The notes: generated by a model from the letters alone, not told the origin. A DNA stretch of 64,000 nt from Casp-actino8 sp964614655 (GCA_964614655.1 CAZTPF010000006.1:1-64000), one strand, 5' to 3'; counted from the stretch's first letter, positions 25,436 to 35,179 are shown. Numbers and translations are program-made.

Positions 25436-26353
25436 TCAGGCTTCCGGCATCGGATAGTGCAGACCCGGGATACCCGGAGCCAAGGCCTGATACCAATCGG
25501 GGCGCGGCTGGATTCCGGGGTAGCCCTCGCCGACCTTGACCGCATCGCCCATCTTCCACTCGTGATGGATCGGCGGGATCTGGTAGTAGCCGTTGGCCGC
25601 ATTGGTGCCACCGTCGACCATCAAGTCGTGGCCGGTGATGTAGCTCGCCGCGTCGGACGCGAGGAACATGACCGGACCGACGATCTCGGCCAGTTCTCCG
25701 ATTCGACGCATGGGCGTGCGACTGGCGATCCACTTGTCCATACCCAGCCCTTCCAGGGCCGGCCTCACCATCTCGGTCATGATGAATCCGGGTGACACCG
25801 AGTTGACCCGAACTCCTCGATCGGCCCATTCACATCCGACCTGAGCGGTCACGTTGCGCAAGCCTCCCTTGGCAGCCGCATAGGCGATGATGTTGTTCTC
25901 GTTGGCTCCGCTGCCCATGATCGAGCAGATGTTGACGATCGATCCTGAGCCTCGACTCAACATGTGGTGCCCGACCTCGCGCATGAACATGAACGCGCCG
26001 GTCAGGTCGATCGACAGGATCCAGTTCCAGGTTGCCGTGTCGTACACCTCGGCCGAAAGACCGCGCAGGTCACTGACGCCGGCGTTGTTGACGAGCACGT
26101 CGATCTTTCCGTGCTCGGCCACTGCGGTGGACACCACACGCTTCACGTCCTCCTCGACCGCCACGTCTCCGGTGACGACGGTGACCTTCGAGCCCAGCGC
26201 CCTCATGCGGTCGGCCACCGCATCGAGCAACTCCTTGGAGCGGGCCGTCAGAACGAGATCGGCTCCCTCTTTCGCGAATCCTTCGGCGAATCCCTCGCCG
26301 AGTCCGTAGGACGCCCCCGTGACGAGAACTGTCTTGCCGCTGAACTGACCCAT
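25436..26353 (-). CDS. SDR-family oxidoreductase with C-terminal extension
   Basis: 305 residues: VTGASYGLG, VNNAGV, ICSIMGSG, YAAAKGG, and TGHDLMVDGGT, where most SDRs end. About 50 further residues follow, rich in Pro, Tyr and Trp (YYQIPPIHHEW, RPDWYQALAPG), which is unusual and may cover the active site or mediate oligomers. The ATG at 26353 is chosen because the fold starts there; the open frame reaching 26830 is a shadow of the upstream gene. Confidence 0.9.
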   Translation of the reverse strand: MGQFSGKTVLVTGASYGLGEGFAEGFAKEGADLVLTARSKELLDAVADRMRALGSKVTVVTGDVAVEEDVKRVVSTAVAEHGKIDVLVNNAGVSDLRGLSAEVYDTATWNWILSIDLTGAFMFMREVGHHMLSRGSGSIVNICSIMGSGANENNIIAYAAAKGGLRNVTAQVGCEWADRGVRVNSVSPGFIMTEMVRPALEGLGMDKWIASRTPMRRIGELAEIVGPVMFLASDAASYITGHDLMVDGGTNAANGYYQIPPIHHEWKMGDAVKVGEGYPGIQPRPDWYQALAPGIPGLHYPMPEA

Positions 26354-26409
26354 GTCTTCCCCCTGTGACCGGACGCCGTGCCCCTGTGTACGGCCTCGAT
26401 CGTAGATCG

Positions 26410-27114
26410 TCACTCCCCCAGACTCTGCACGGGGAGGTCCATGTGCACGAGGGCGTCCACGTATTGCGACAGATCGCCATCGACGTCGGCCGCGCTCAAT
26501 TCGTCGCGAGTCCGGCGACTTCCGAGCATTCGCAGACACTCGAAGGAATCGACCCGCAGAGTGAGGCCGACGTCGCCGTCTCCTACGCGAATGCGATCTC
26601 CAGCCATGTCGACCACGACAGCACCCAGGCCCGCCTTTCTCAAGTCGCCTTTCACGAGACGCAATCCCAGCTCGGCCGCGACGGCGACGCGCTCCAGATC
26701 GCGTCCCGACCGATCCCCCAGTGCGCTTCGGAGATCGAATTCGTGGACGACGAGGTCGTACACCAGCCCCCAGAAGGCGTTCGGCGTGGCTGAGATCATC
26801 GGCTCGAAGTCGACACAGGCCGCCTCCCACTCGGCGATCACGTCCGCGGTGGTGCGATCACGACGCTCGTCGACTTGCCGATCGACCCACGACTGAGGAT
26901 CCCCCGACGGTGGTCGACCGGCGCCGAGATCGACGGCGATACCGGTCACGTGCGACACGAGATCGTGAACGGTCCAGTCCGGACACGCCGGGACGATCCG
27001 ACGTCGTCTCTCCGCGTCGGTGTCGGCGATCAGCCTCGTGATCGCTTCACGCGACGTCCGGTACACCTCTTCGAGGTGCACTCCTTCGAATCGACCGATC
27101 TCTCGTGTGTTCAC
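26410..27114 (-). CDS. Mycothiol-dependent maleylpyruvate-isomerase-like (DinB-fold) protein
   Basis: 234 residues of the TIGR03083/MDMPI type. The N-terminal DinB-like bundle contains PACPDWTVHDLVSHVTG and a downstream VVHEFDLRSALG, supplying the His ligands of the metal site. The C-terminal alpha/beta domain (VVVDMAGDRIRVGDG, SFECLRMLGSRR) is the SCP2-like part of the family. It implies a mycothiol-using actinobacterium. The GTG at 27114 overlaps the stop of the sugar-isomerase-like gene (GTGA), so the two are coupled. Exact reaction unknown. Confidence 0.85.
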   Translation of the reverse strand: MNTREIGRFEGVHLEEVYRTSREAITRLIADTDAERRRRIVPACPDWTVHDLVSHVTGIAVDLGAGRPPSGDPQSWVDRQVDERRDRTTADVIAEWEAACVDFEPMISATPNAFWGLVYDLVVHEFDLRSALGDRSGRDLERVAVAAELGLRLVKGDLRKAGLGAVVVDMAGDRIRVGDGDVGLTLRVDSFECLRMLGSRRTRDELSAADVDGDLSQYVDALVHMDLPVQSLGE

Positions 27115-27956
27115 TCCGTACCCCCTTCGTTCATGAATCGAGACAGACCACGAGCACACCGGGCCACGTGCTCGTCGGGCGACATCCAACCGGCCGACGA
27201 TGGGGCCTCGACCGACCACGGCACCGTCGAACCCGAACGACGCACGATGGCGAGGATCTCGGCGACTCTCATCTCACCGTCACCCGGGGCGACACGATTC
27301 GCCAGACAATCGGTGTAGTAGTCGGGATCGGCCGGCTCGCGCGATCCGTCGTTCACCTGCACGCCGGTGATGAGTTCCCCGGGCAGTTCGGCCAGTTCGT
27401 CGAGATCCCTCGCTCCACGCTCGACGTGCCACACGTCGACGCAGACTCCCCCATTGCTCCGTCCGGCGTCTTCGACGATGCGCCGAGCGTCCCCGCACGA
27501 GACGATGTCGGTGAAGGGAACGAACTCGAGGCCGACGACGAGACCGTGATCGGCGGCCCGGTCGCACAACGAACCGAAGGCCCGGGCGGCCTCCGATCTC
27601 TCGCCAGCCGGTCCGATCACCTGGAGATAGCGGCATCCGAAGGCATCGGCCAGTCGCCACGCCGCATCTTCCCATTCGACCGATCGCTCACCCCCACTGC
27701 CGTCCCGCCCCAGACCGGGAACGACCTCGATCTCCGAAAGCGTGACCCCATGACGCTCGAGCACTTCGCCCATTCGGCCGATCGACCAGCCCTCCTTCTC
27801 CATGCGCAGGAAATGCCCGACGAAGAAACCGATCGACGAGAAGCCGTTCTCGCCGGCCAACCGCACTCGATCCTCGAAGGGATGCATGGGAGCCAGCGTG
27901 AAGTGACTCAGCACCGACCGATTCGTCGGCGGCTCGACGCGATTAGTTTCGGTCAC
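27111..27956 (-). CDS. Sugar phosphate isomerase/epimerase-like TIM-barrel protein
   Basis: AP-endonuclease-2 / xylose-isomerase-like barrel, about 281 residues: ENGFSSIGFFVGHF, VTLSEIEVVPGLG, GLVVGLEFVPF (metal Glu), VCVDVWHVERG (metal Asp/His), and WSVEAPSS near the C-terminus (metal Glu). It resembles myo-inositol catabolism IolE/IolI-type and hydroxypyruvate-isomerase-type proteins. The GTG at 27956 is chosen because the frame upstream enters the divergent SDR. A single GATTAGTTT half-site at 27941-27949 overlaps codons 3-5. Confidence 0.82.
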   Translation of the reverse strand: MTETNRVEPPTNRSVLSHFTLAPMHPFEDRVRLAGENGFSSIGFFVGHFLRMEKEGWSIGRMGEVLERHGVTLSEIEVVPGLGRDGSGGERSVEWEDAAWRLADAFGCRYLQVIGPAGERSEAARAFGSLCDRAADHGLVVGLEFVPFTDIVSCGDARRIVEDAGRSNGGVCVDVWHVERGARDLDELAELPGELITGVQVNDGSREPADPDYYTDCLANRVAPGDGEMRVAEILAIVRRSGSTVPWSVEAPSSAGWMSPDEHVARCARGLSRFMNEGGTE

Positions 27957-28002
27957 CGGGACAGTGTTCCACACCGTTCCGAGGACTCGTGAAGGGGGAA
28001 AC

Positions 28003-28833
28003 ATGTCGCGTCTCGCCGGGAAGGTCGCCGTCGTCACCGGAGGTGCCAGCGGTATCGGGGAGGGAACGGTGCTTCGATTCGTCGAAGAGGGAGCGCGTGT
28101 CGTCGTGGCCGATCTGCAGGACGACCGCGGAAGAGAGCTCGTGTCCCGCCTCGGTGACGTCGCTCGTTTCGTCCGAACCGACGTCACGGTCGAAGACGAC
28201 GTTGCGCGCGCCGTCGACGAAGCGATCTCGTCGTTCGGTCGACTCGACGTGATGTTCAACAACGCCGGCATCGTCGGCGCCGTCGGTCGTATCGCCGAGA
28301 CCGACACCGGCCAGTGGGATCGCACGGTCGCCATCTTGATGCGCGGCGTGTTCCTCGGCATGAAGCACGCCGGTCGAGTGATGGTGCCGCAAGGGTCGGG
28401 GTCGATCATCTCGACGTCGAGCACCGCCGGAATCCTCGGCGGCCTCGGACCGCACTGCTACACCGCTTGCAAGCACGCGGTCATCGGCCTCACGAAGTCG
28501 GTCGCCTCCGAGTTGGCCGCCCACGGAATTCGCGTGAACGCCATCTCGCCCGGCAACACGGTGACCGCCATGACGTCGGCGGTCATGACCGGAGATCACA
28601 CCGACATCGACACCGCCACTCAGCACATCGCAGCGGCGTCTCTGCTCGGAATCCCCGGACTACCGATCGACATCGCCAATGCCGCCGTGTATCTAGCCAG
28701 CGACGAGGCGCGCTACGTCACCGCCCAGACGCTGGTGGTCGACGCCGGCCAGACCGCGATCGGCGGCAACGGCCGATTCCATCAACAGAGCGCCGCCCTG
28801 ATTCGCGAAGCGGGAATGCGCGAAAAGGCCTGA
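28003..28833 (+). CDS. SDR-family oxidoreductase
   Basis: 276 residues: TGGASGIG, FNNAGI, STSSTAG, YTACKH, and YVTAQTLVVDAGQ. The ATG at 28003 has AAGGGGG 5 bases upstream. A 23-residue tail follows the normal SDR end. It is divergent from the isomerase-like gene (27956) and convergent with the alcohol dehydrogenase (28860). Substrate unknown. Confidence 0.92.
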   Translation: MSRLAGKVAVVTGGASGIGEGTVLRFVEEGARVVVADLQDDRGRELVSRLGDVARFVRTDVTVEDDVARAVDEAISSFGRLDVMFNNAGIVGAVGRIAETDTGQWDRTVAILMRGVFLGMKHAGRVMVPQGSGSIISTSSTAGILGGLGPHCYTACKHAVIGLTKSVASELAAHGIRVNAISPGNTVTAMTSAVMTGDHTDIDTATQHIAAASLLGIPGLPIDIANAAVYLASDEARYVTAQTLVVDAGQTAIGGNGRFHQQSAALIREAGMREKA

Positions 28834-28859
28834 CAGCGTCGAACCGCCTGGCGACGACC

Positions 28860-29897
28860 TCAGACGGATCGAGGGTCGACCAGAACCTTCGTCTCGGTCG
28901 ACTCCCCACTCGCCAGATCGCTCAGCGTCGCGTCGAGGTCGGCGAGACCGACGGTCGAGCTGTGCATCGGCTCGGTTCGGAAACGCCCGTCGGCGATCAT
29001 GCCCATCGACATCTCGAATTCCTCGCGGGTGTAGGCGAGCGCCGAAGTGACCGACACCTCCTTCACGAGCCACGACCCGGTGTCGATGGGCGCCGGCTCG
29101 TCGGCCAGCCCGATCAGGCAGAGCGCTCCACCGCGACGCGTGAGATCGACTGCTGATTGCACCGCGAACGAGCGGCCGACGCATTCGTAGACGACGTCGG
29201 CGCCCAGACCGTGCGTCAACTCCTTCACCAGAGCATCGGCCGGCTTCCCCGGTTCGACGGCGTGATGCGCACCGAGTTCGATCGCCAGTCTTCGTCGTTC
29301 GGCGTTGGGTTCGACGACCACGACCACACCAGCTCCCGCCGCCCGAACCCACTGCATCGTCCCGAGACCGATCGGACCGGCGCCTTGGATCACCGCCAGA
29401 TCGCCGAGTCGAAGACGACTCCGACGAACGGCGTGGAACGCCACCGTGGCCGGCTCGACCTGGGCTGCCTGCTCGTCGGTGAGACGAGGATCGGCACGTA
29501 CGACACGATCCTTCGAGACTGCTATGCGCGGCGCGAAGCCACCGTGGGGCGGCGCCAGCGGATCGCGTCCGATGGCCGACAAGAACGCCGACTGGCAGTG
29601 GTCACTTTGACCGGAGCGACAGGCGGCGCACCGCCCGCAGGTGGGGGCGATGGCGACCACGACCCGATCGCCTTCGGTCAGATCTCGCACGCCCACTCCG
29701 ACCGCGCTCACCGCTCCCACCCACTCGTGGCCACAGATCGCCGGATGGTAGGGAGCGCCGGATTGATAGGCGTGCACGTCGGTGCCGCAGATGCCGCAGA
29801 ACGCGATGTCGACCACGATTCCGCCCTCGGCCGGAACCGGATCGGGGAATTCGATCATCTCGAGTCGTGCTCGTCCTGTGATCAATGCGGCGAACAT
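28860..29897 (-). CDS. Zinc-dependent medium-chain alcohol dehydrogenase
   Basis: MDR-family enzyme, 345 residues. The catalytic zinc site is formed by CGICGTD and GHEW; the structural zinc by CGRCAACRSGQSDHC; the Rossmann motif is GAGPIGLG. The chain resembles threonine/sorbitol dehydrogenase-type MDRs and oxidises an alcohol with NAD(P)+. The ATG at 29897 is chosen over an upstream in-frame start at 29966, since MFAALITG begins the fold. It stands alone, divergent from the ABM-domain gene. Confidence 0.93.
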   Translation of the reverse strand: MFAALITGRARLEMIEFPDPVPAEGGIVVDIAFCGICGTDVHAYQSGAPYHPAICGHEWVGAVSAVGVGVRDLTEGDRVVVAIAPTCGRCAACRSGQSDHCQSAFLSAIGRDPLAPPHGGFAPRIAVSKDRVVRADPRLTDEQAAQVEPATVAFHAVRRSRLRLGDLAVIQGAGPIGLGTMQWVRAAGAGVVVVVEPNAERRRLAIELGAHHAVEPGKPADALVKELTHGLGADVVYECVGRSFAVQSAVDLTRRGGALCLIGLADEPAPIDTGSWLVKEVSVTSALAYTREEFEMSMGMIADGRFRTEPMHSSTVGLADLDATLSDLASGESTETKVLVDPRSV

Positions 29898-29992
29898 GCG
29901 CCCCCTTCCCCCTCGGCCTTCGAGTGAGAGCGTAGGCCAACCACGTCGTAGTCTCGGCTCCGACACCAGTCGGCCGAACCAGAGGGGGACTC

Positions 29993-30340
29993 ATGGCACT
30001 CATCGTCATCGAAGCGGCGATTCGCATTTCCGATCCAGCCCGCCGCGACGCGGCCGTCGAGGCGTCGATCCCGTTCCAGAAGGGAACACGTGACGACGAG
30101 CCCGGCTGCCTCGCCTATTGCTTCGCCGCCGACCCGATCGAGCCCGATCTGATCCAGGTCTACGAACTCTGGCAGGACGAAGAGTCGCTCACCGCCCACT
30201 TCGACCATCCGAACTATCACGGAATGCGCGAACTGCTCGGCACGTTCGGTCTGAAGTCGGCCGAGAGCCGCAAACACCGTGTCGACGCCACGGCACCGGT
30301 GTACGGGCCCGATTTCAAGGCTCGGGCCACGTTCGACTGA
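29993..30340 (+). CDS. ABM-domain monooxygenase-like protein
   Basis: 115 residues, dimeric ferredoxin-like fold: MALIVIEAAIRI, EPGCLAYCFAADPIEPDLIQVYELWQDEESLTAHFDH. This is a full-length stand-alone ABM domain with the usual E-L-W-x-D-E-E-x-L-x-x-H core. It ends 1 base before the stop of the convergent acyl-CoA synthetase. It could oxygenate an aromatic or quinol without cofactor; substrate unknown. Confidence 0.87.
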   Translation: MALIVIEAAIRISDPARRDAAVEASIPFQKGTRDDEPGCLAYCFAADPIEPDLIQVYELWQDEESLTAHFDHPNYHGMRELLGTFGLKSAESRKHRVDATAPVYGPDFKARATFD

Positions 30341-30341
30341 G

Positions 30342-31967
30342 TCAGCGAGAGGCGACCTCTCTCGCCCAGCGGTAATCGGCTTTGCCCGAGGGGCTCCGGT
30401 ACACCTCGTCGACGAACACCACCCGTCTCGGCGCCTTGTAATCGGCGATCGCCGCCTTCACGTGGGCGACGATCTCCTCTTCGTCGATCGTCGAATCCAT
30501 CGAGCGCGACACGACGAGCCCCACGATCTCGCCGAAACGCTCGTCGGGAAGTCCGACCGCCACACAGTCGACGACCTCGGGGTGGCTACGGGCCGCGACC
30601 TCGACCTCTTCGGGATACACCTTCTCGCCGCCGGTGTTGATGCACACCGAACCGCGCCCGAGAAGGTGCACGGTCCCGTCGGCGTCGATGATCGCGTAGT
30701 CGCCCGGGATCGAGTACCGCACCCCGTCGATCTCGCGGAACGTTCGTGCAGTCCGCTCGGGATCGCCGAAGTAGCCGTCGGGCATCGGCCCGGCGGCGGC
30801 CAGAACGCCAGCGCGTCCCGATCCGAAGGGCACCGGCTCCCAGGTGTCGTCGTCGAAGAGGACCGTGTTCGGCGTCGCCGTGAAGCGCGCGGTGTCGGCT
30901 GGGTCCTGTCCGGGCATGGTCATCGACACTGCGAATGGTCCACCCTCGGAAGCACCGATCATGTCGAGGACGAGAGCGTTGGTGGCGCGCGCCATGAGCG
31001 ACCTCTTCGACTCGCTCGACAAGGTGGCCCCGGTCGACACGATTCGACCGAGTGACGTCACGTCGTACGGTTCGCCGACGGCCTCGGATCGCTCGAGTTC
31101 GGCGACGATCGGGCGAGCGAACGCATCGCCCACGATCGACACTTGAGACACTCTTTCGTGCTGCACGAGTCGCAGGAGCTCCGACGCGTCGAATCGCCGA
31201 CCCGACAACAGCACAACTGTTCCTCCGAGAACGAACGTGGAGAAGGCGAGGAACATCGCGGTTCCGTGCATGAGCGGGGGCGCCGTCATGTTCACCGGTC
31301 CTCGGCCGGACGCCTGCAAGTCGACGGCGACACGCGCCACGTCGACCGGCGTGCTCGGGACGTCGAGGCCGAGCGAGGCGTACCCGGTGAACGCGAGAGC
31401 GCCGAAGAGGCCGCGGTGACTCCAGACCACGCCCTTTGGCAGCCCGGTGGTCCCTCCCGTGTACAAGAGCAGCGAATCGGAGCCCGAACGCTCGATCCGC
31501 GGCATGGGCGAACTCTCGGAGACCGCCTCCTCGTAGCGAACGGCTCCCGGAAGCAGCGGCTCGTCCTCGCCGCCGACCTGGACGAGGAGTGTGAGATCGG
31601 GAAGGGAGCGACGCGCTTCGTCGACGACGTCGCGGAACGCGGCATGGAACACCAGCGCGGTGGCCCTCGAGTCGGAGAGCACGTGCACGATCTCGGGAGC
31701 CTTGTAGCGATAGTTGACGTTGACCGTGCTGGCCCGCACCTTGAACGAGGCGTAGGCCGACTCGAGATACTCCGGACAGTTGTACATGAGTTGGCCAATG
31801 GCCTGACCGTGGCCAACACCGGCGGCCGTCAGCACGCCCGCCAAACGAGACGCCCGATCGTCGAGCGAGCGCCAGGTCAGTCGCCGATCACCGATGACCA
31901 CCGCCACGTGATCTGGTTGAGCGTCCGCCAAGGCCTCCCAGAGAGTGGCCCAGCTCTCGTCGAGCAC
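30342..31967 (-). CDS. AMP-dependent acyl-CoA synthetase (FadD-like)
   Basis: 541 residues. The P-loop is YTGGTTGLPKG, and IGASEGG, GVRYSIPGDYAIIDADGTVHLLGRGSVCINTGGEKVYPEEVE and SPSGKADY with the C-terminal Lys follow. The YTGGTTG P-loop and INTGGEKV motif are shared with the synthetase at 33411-35048 and with steroid/terpenoid-type FadD enzymes of actinobacteria, and differ from the other two synthetases of the window. The start is GTG 31967, just past the Rieske stop. It is the last gene of the operon starting at 35048. Confidence 0.93.
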   Translation of the reverse strand: MLDESWATLWEALADAQPDHVAVVIGDRRLTWRSLDDRASRLAGVLTAAGVGHGQAIGQLMYNCPEYLESAYASFKVRASTVNVNYRYKAPEIVHVLSDSRATALVFHAAFRDVVDEARRSLPDLTLLVQVGGEDEPLLPGAVRYEEAVSESSPMPRIERSGSDSLLLYTGGTTGLPKGVVWSHRGLFGALAFTGYASLGLDVPSTPVDVARVAVDLQASGRGPVNMTAPPLMHGTAMFLAFSTFVLGGTVVLLSGRRFDASELLRLVQHERVSQVSIVGDAFARPIVAELERSEAVGEPYDVTSLGRIVSTGATLSSESKRSLMARATNALVLDMIGASEGGPFAVSMTMPGQDPADTARFTATPNTVLFDDDTWEPVPFGSGRAGVLAAAGPMPDGYFGDPERTARTFREIDGVRYSIPGDYAIIDADGTVHLLGRGSVCINTGGEKVYPEEVEVAARSHPEVVDCVAVGLPDERFGEIVGLVVSRSMDSTIDEEEIVAHVKAAIADYKAPRRVVFVDEVYRSPSGKADYRWAREVASR

Positions 31968-31968
31968 G

Positions 31969-33414
31969 TCAGCCTTCGGGAACGACGAAAGGTTCGAGTT
32001 CGGCGAGCGACCGTCCATCGGCTGCCAGCCCGGCGCGGATCGCATCGTCGATGTGACGATGAATGAGCCGCATCCGCGTCTCTTGATACAAGCCGAATCG
32101 AACACCCTTGACCGCGCGCTTGGCCGTCATCTTCAGGCCGAGTTGCACCTTGGGAAGGTTGGCCATGTCCTGTTCGAACACGTCGGCGAGCTGACCCATG
32201 CCCTCTGCTTCGTGCCACGACTGTTCGAGTCGCAGGCGCTGGATCGGCGCTGGATCGGGACGCTCGGCACCATCGGGAACCGGCATCATGCGAATGACGT
32301 CCATGAAGCACGTGTCGGGAGTCGGACCCGGACGCCAGCGATACACGAGCGACTGGCCGATCCCGGCCCAGGGCGCGAAGGCGGGGAACAAGTGATACAG
32401 GTGGGCATCGAGCATCTCGGAGTCCGAGGCGTTCGACAGGTCGACTTTGAACAAGGGTCCCATCACCGAACGGAACACCTCGGCCACGATCTCGCGTGCG
32501 GTGCGACCCTCGGGAACCTCGACCGCACCTTTCGACGATCGGGCCGAAAAGGCCATGTAGGCATCGGCGATCTGCTGCTCGCTGAGTGGACCGAGGTGGG
32601 GGCTCTGGACCCCGAATCCGTTCACGAACCGAGTCACGAAAGGTGATTCGCTCCAGATCGAGTACTCGCTGTTCGCGTCACCCGCGAATTCGAGGATCTG
32701 CGGATGGGTGGCGATCGAGTGATAGCCCTCGGAGAAGGCCTCCATCACCACTTTCCAGTTGGCCGGCACCTCTTTGACGGCATGGAATGCCTTGTAGCGG
32801 CCGGCCATGTCGAAGTCGCGGGCGAAGTGTTCGACCATCTTCTTCGCGACGTCGTTGAACGGCGCTGCGTCGGGATCGAGGTTGACGAACACGAAACCGC
32901 ACCACTCGGCGACCTGAGCCTCGGGCAGACACGAATCGGGCTGATTCCAGACCTGAGGGAAATCCCACTCGGCCGGCAGTTCGACGAGAGTGCCGTCGAG
33001 GTCCCAGCGCCAACCGTGGAAGGGGCAGCGGAACGACGCCACGCGACCGTCGTCGGTGCGCAACTTGGTTCCACGGTGGAGACACGAGTTGTGGAAAGCC
33101 TTGATCTCGCCTTTCTTGGTGCGCACCACGATCACCGACTGATCGGCGACGTCGTACACGACGTGGTCTCCGGCCTGACGGAGTTCGTCCACGTGACAGG
33201 CCATCTGCCACGTGGTGGTCCACATGTACTCGTTCTCGAGGGCCGCGAAACGAGGATCGGTGTAGCGGACCTTCGGAACGTCGACGGCGCCTTGCGGAAC
33301 GTATGAGCTGTCGCGAAGCGAGGCCGGCACCTCACGGGTGTCGGCGGCGAGCAACTCTTGAACACTCGGACCCGGACTACGAGCCTGTCCGATCGAATCG
33401 TCGAGCGCGGTCAC
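31969..33414 (-). CDS. Rieske non-haem iron aromatic-ring-hydroxylating oxygenase, alpha-type subunit
   Basis: 481 residues. The Rieske [2Fe-2S] cluster is bound by CLHRG and CPFHGW; the mononuclear iron site is EGYHSIATHP with a late Asp in MLDAH. The chain is a normal alpha-subunit length. The start is GTG overlapping the upstream synthetase stop (GTGA). No beta subunit, ferredoxin or reductase is next to it, so it is probably of the homotrimeric, KshA/oxygenase-like type with shared electron carriers. It sits between two acyl-CoA synthetases, so the substrate may be a CoA-activated or acid intermediate (inference). Confidence 0.93.
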   Translation of the reverse strand: MTALDDSIGQARSPGPSVQELLAADTREVPASLRDSSYVPQGAVDVPKVRYTDPRFAALENEYMWTTTWQMACHVDELRQAGDHVVYDVADQSVIVVRTKKGEIKAFHNSCLHRGTKLRTDDGRVASFRCPFHGWRWDLDGTLVELPAEWDFPQVWNQPDSCLPEAQVAEWCGFVFVNLDPDAAPFNDVAKKMVEHFARDFDMAGRYKAFHAVKEVPANWKVVMEAFSEGYHSIATHPQILEFAGDANSEYSIWSESPFVTRFVNGFGVQSPHLGPLSEQQIADAYMAFSARSSKGAVEVPEGRTAREIVAEVFRSVMGPLFKVDLSNASDSEMLDAHLYHLFPAFAPWAGIGQSLVYRWRPGPTPDTCFMDVIRMMPVPDGAERPDPAPIQRLRLEQSWHEAEGMGQLADVFEQDMANLPKVQLGLKMTAKRAVKGVRFGLYQETRMRLIHRHIDDAIRAGLAADGRSLAELEPFVVPEG

Positions 33415-35048
33415 GACTCGCCTCCCATGGCCGCCGTGAAGAGTTCACGGGCCTTCTTGTAGTCGGCCTTGCCGTTAGGAGCGCGCGGCACGACGTCGAG
33501 AACCACCAACTGCTTGGGAACCTTGTAACTCGACAACTTGCCCTTGGTGTAGGCGATCACTGCGTCGCCTTCGACGGCCTCACCCCCATCGGCCACCGAT
33601 GCGACTCCGACGACGCGCTGGCCGTACTTCTCGTCGTCGACGCCGAAGACCAGACAGTCGGCGATCGACGGATGCGTCTTGACGGCTTCCTCGACCTCCT
33701 CGGGGAACACCTTCTCGCCGGCCGTGTTGATGCAGTTCGAGCCGCGGCCGAGAAGGGTGATGGTGCCGTCGGCCTCGACGGTCGCCATGTCGCCCGGGAA
33801 GCTGTAGCGAACTCCGTCGATTTCGCGGAAGGTTCGCGCCGACTTCTCGGGATCCTTGTAGTAGCCGAGCGGGACGCTGGCCCCGCTGACTCCCACGATG
33901 CCGACGACACCAGAACCCGGAACGACTTCGGTGTCGTCGGGGGCGAACACCTTGGTGTTGGGCATGGCGCCGAACTGGGCGGTGGTGTTCACATTGTCCT
34001 TGGTGGCCATGGTCTGGGCCATACCGCCTTCACTCGACCCGAGGATGTCCATGACGACGGCCGTCGGCATGTGCTCGAAGATGCCGGCTTTCACGTCGGC
34101 CGAGAACATCGCGCCGGTCGACACGATCGTGGTCACCGACGAGGTGTCGTACGCGGTTCCGGAAGAGGCCTTGTCGCGCAGAGCGTTGAGCATCGGTCGG
34201 GCGAAGGCGTCGCCCACGATCACGAGCGTGCTCACGCGATGCTTCTCGATCACTCTGAACATCTCATGAGCGTCGAAGGAGCGGCCCTCGAGGAGCACAC
34301 ACTTGCCCGCCATCAGGTGCGGCAGCAGAGCACCGAGCCACACCCCGGTTCCGTGCATGAGCGGACAGGCTGGAATCGACACCGGTTGACCCATCGCCGA
34401 ATGGACGACCTGCGCGGTGCCGACGACCTCTTCGAGTGACGTGAAGGGAGGTCGACCCATGGGACCGGTGTAGAAACCGAGGAATCCTTCGGTGAACGGA
34501 CCGACCTCGTACATCACTCCCTTTGGCATACCGGTCGTTCCACCGGTGTAGAGCATGTAGACGTCGGAGCCCGCACGCGCCTGGCGGGCCGCCGGCTCGT
34601 GCGACGACACCAGGCTTTCCCACGACACCGCTCCGGGCACGCCGGCCGACGGTCCGTCGAGCACTTCGACGAGCAACTTCAACTTCGGCAGCCGATCCTT
34701 CACGCGTCCGATGCGATCACCGAGACTCGAGTGGAACACCACCGCTTCGCAGTCGGCGTTGTCGAGGAGATACCAGAGTTCGTCGTCGAGGTACCGATAG
34801 TTCACGTTCACCGGGGTCACTCGCGACTTGAAGGCGGCCAACTGCGTCACCAGGTATTCGGGGCAGTTGTACATGAACATGCCCACCTTGGAGTCGAGGC
34901 CCATCCCCACCGAGGCGTAGGCCGAGGCGAGCCGCGCCGAGAGGTCGTCGAACTCCGACCAACTCACGTCTCGATCGCCGTACGAGATGGCGGTCGCGTC
35001 GGGCATCGAGTCGGCGTGTGCCTCGAAGATGTCGGCGAAGTGCAACAT
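33411..35048 (-). CDS. AMP-dependent acyl-CoA synthetase (FadD-like)
   Basis: 545 residues with YTGGTTGMPKG, LGSSEGG, GVRYSFPGDMATVEADGTITLLGRGSNCINTAGEKVFPEEVE and NGKADYKK. It is paralogous to the synthetase two genes downstream. It is the first gene of the synthetase/Rieske/synthetase operon. TAGATT at 35130-35135 (minus strand) is a good -10 box and operator-like site D lies 16 bases further upstream. Related FadD enzymes activate steroid side chains or terpenoid acids; there is not enough here to decide. Confidence 0.94.
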   Translation of the reverse strand: MLHFADIFEAHADSMPDATAISYGDRDVSWSEFDDLSARLASAYASVGMGLDSKVGMFMYNCPEYLVTQLAAFKSRVTPVNVNYRYLDDELWYLLDNADCEAVVFHSSLGDRIGRVKDRLPKLKLLVEVLDGPSAGVPGAVSWESLVSSHEPAARQARAGSDVYMLYTGGTTGMPKGVMYEVGPFTEGFLGFYTGPMGRPPFTSLEEVVGTAQVVHSAMGQPVSIPACPLMHGTGVWLGALLPHLMAGKCVLLEGRSFDAHEMFRVIEKHRVSTLVIVGDAFARPMLNALRDKASSGTAYDTSSVTTIVSTGAMFSADVKAGIFEHMPTAVVMDILGSSEGGMAQTMATKDNVNTTAQFGAMPNTKVFAPDDTEVVPGSGVVGIVGVSGASVPLGYYKDPEKSARTFREIDGVRYSFPGDMATVEADGTITLLGRGSNCINTAGEKVFPEEVEEAVKTHPSIADCLVFGVDDEKYGQRVVGVASVADGGEAVEGDAVIAYTKGKLSSYKVPKQLVVLDVVPRAPNGKADYKKARELFTAAMGGES

Positions 35049-35150
35049 GGAATCCCCTCTCCCACTCGTGCTGAAACCTCGTCGTCGGCGACGTCGTCTC
35101 CCCTCGACGACTCCCCCGTGACACCGGAGAATCTAGTCCAGCTATGGACG

Positions 35151-35172
35151 TAAGTGATCATCGGATCAATAA
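35151..35172. promoter_or_regulatory. Palindromic operator-like site D in divergent promoter
   Basis: TAAGTGATC-N4-GATCAATAA between the synthetase operon (minus, starts 35048) and the ThuA-like gene (plus, GTG 35180). Same two-arm layout as sites A, B, C and E. Confidence 0.6.
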
Positions 35173-35179
35173 TGAGGCG

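Noticed and set aside
26341..26420. Terminator between the SDR and the DinB-fold gene
   Set aside because: Only a 5-bp stem with a 10-base loop and two CCCCTGTG repeats; too weak.
27941..27949. Sixth operator site at the SDR/isomerase divergent region
   Set aside because: Only one GATTAGTTT arm is present; no second arm at the right spacing.
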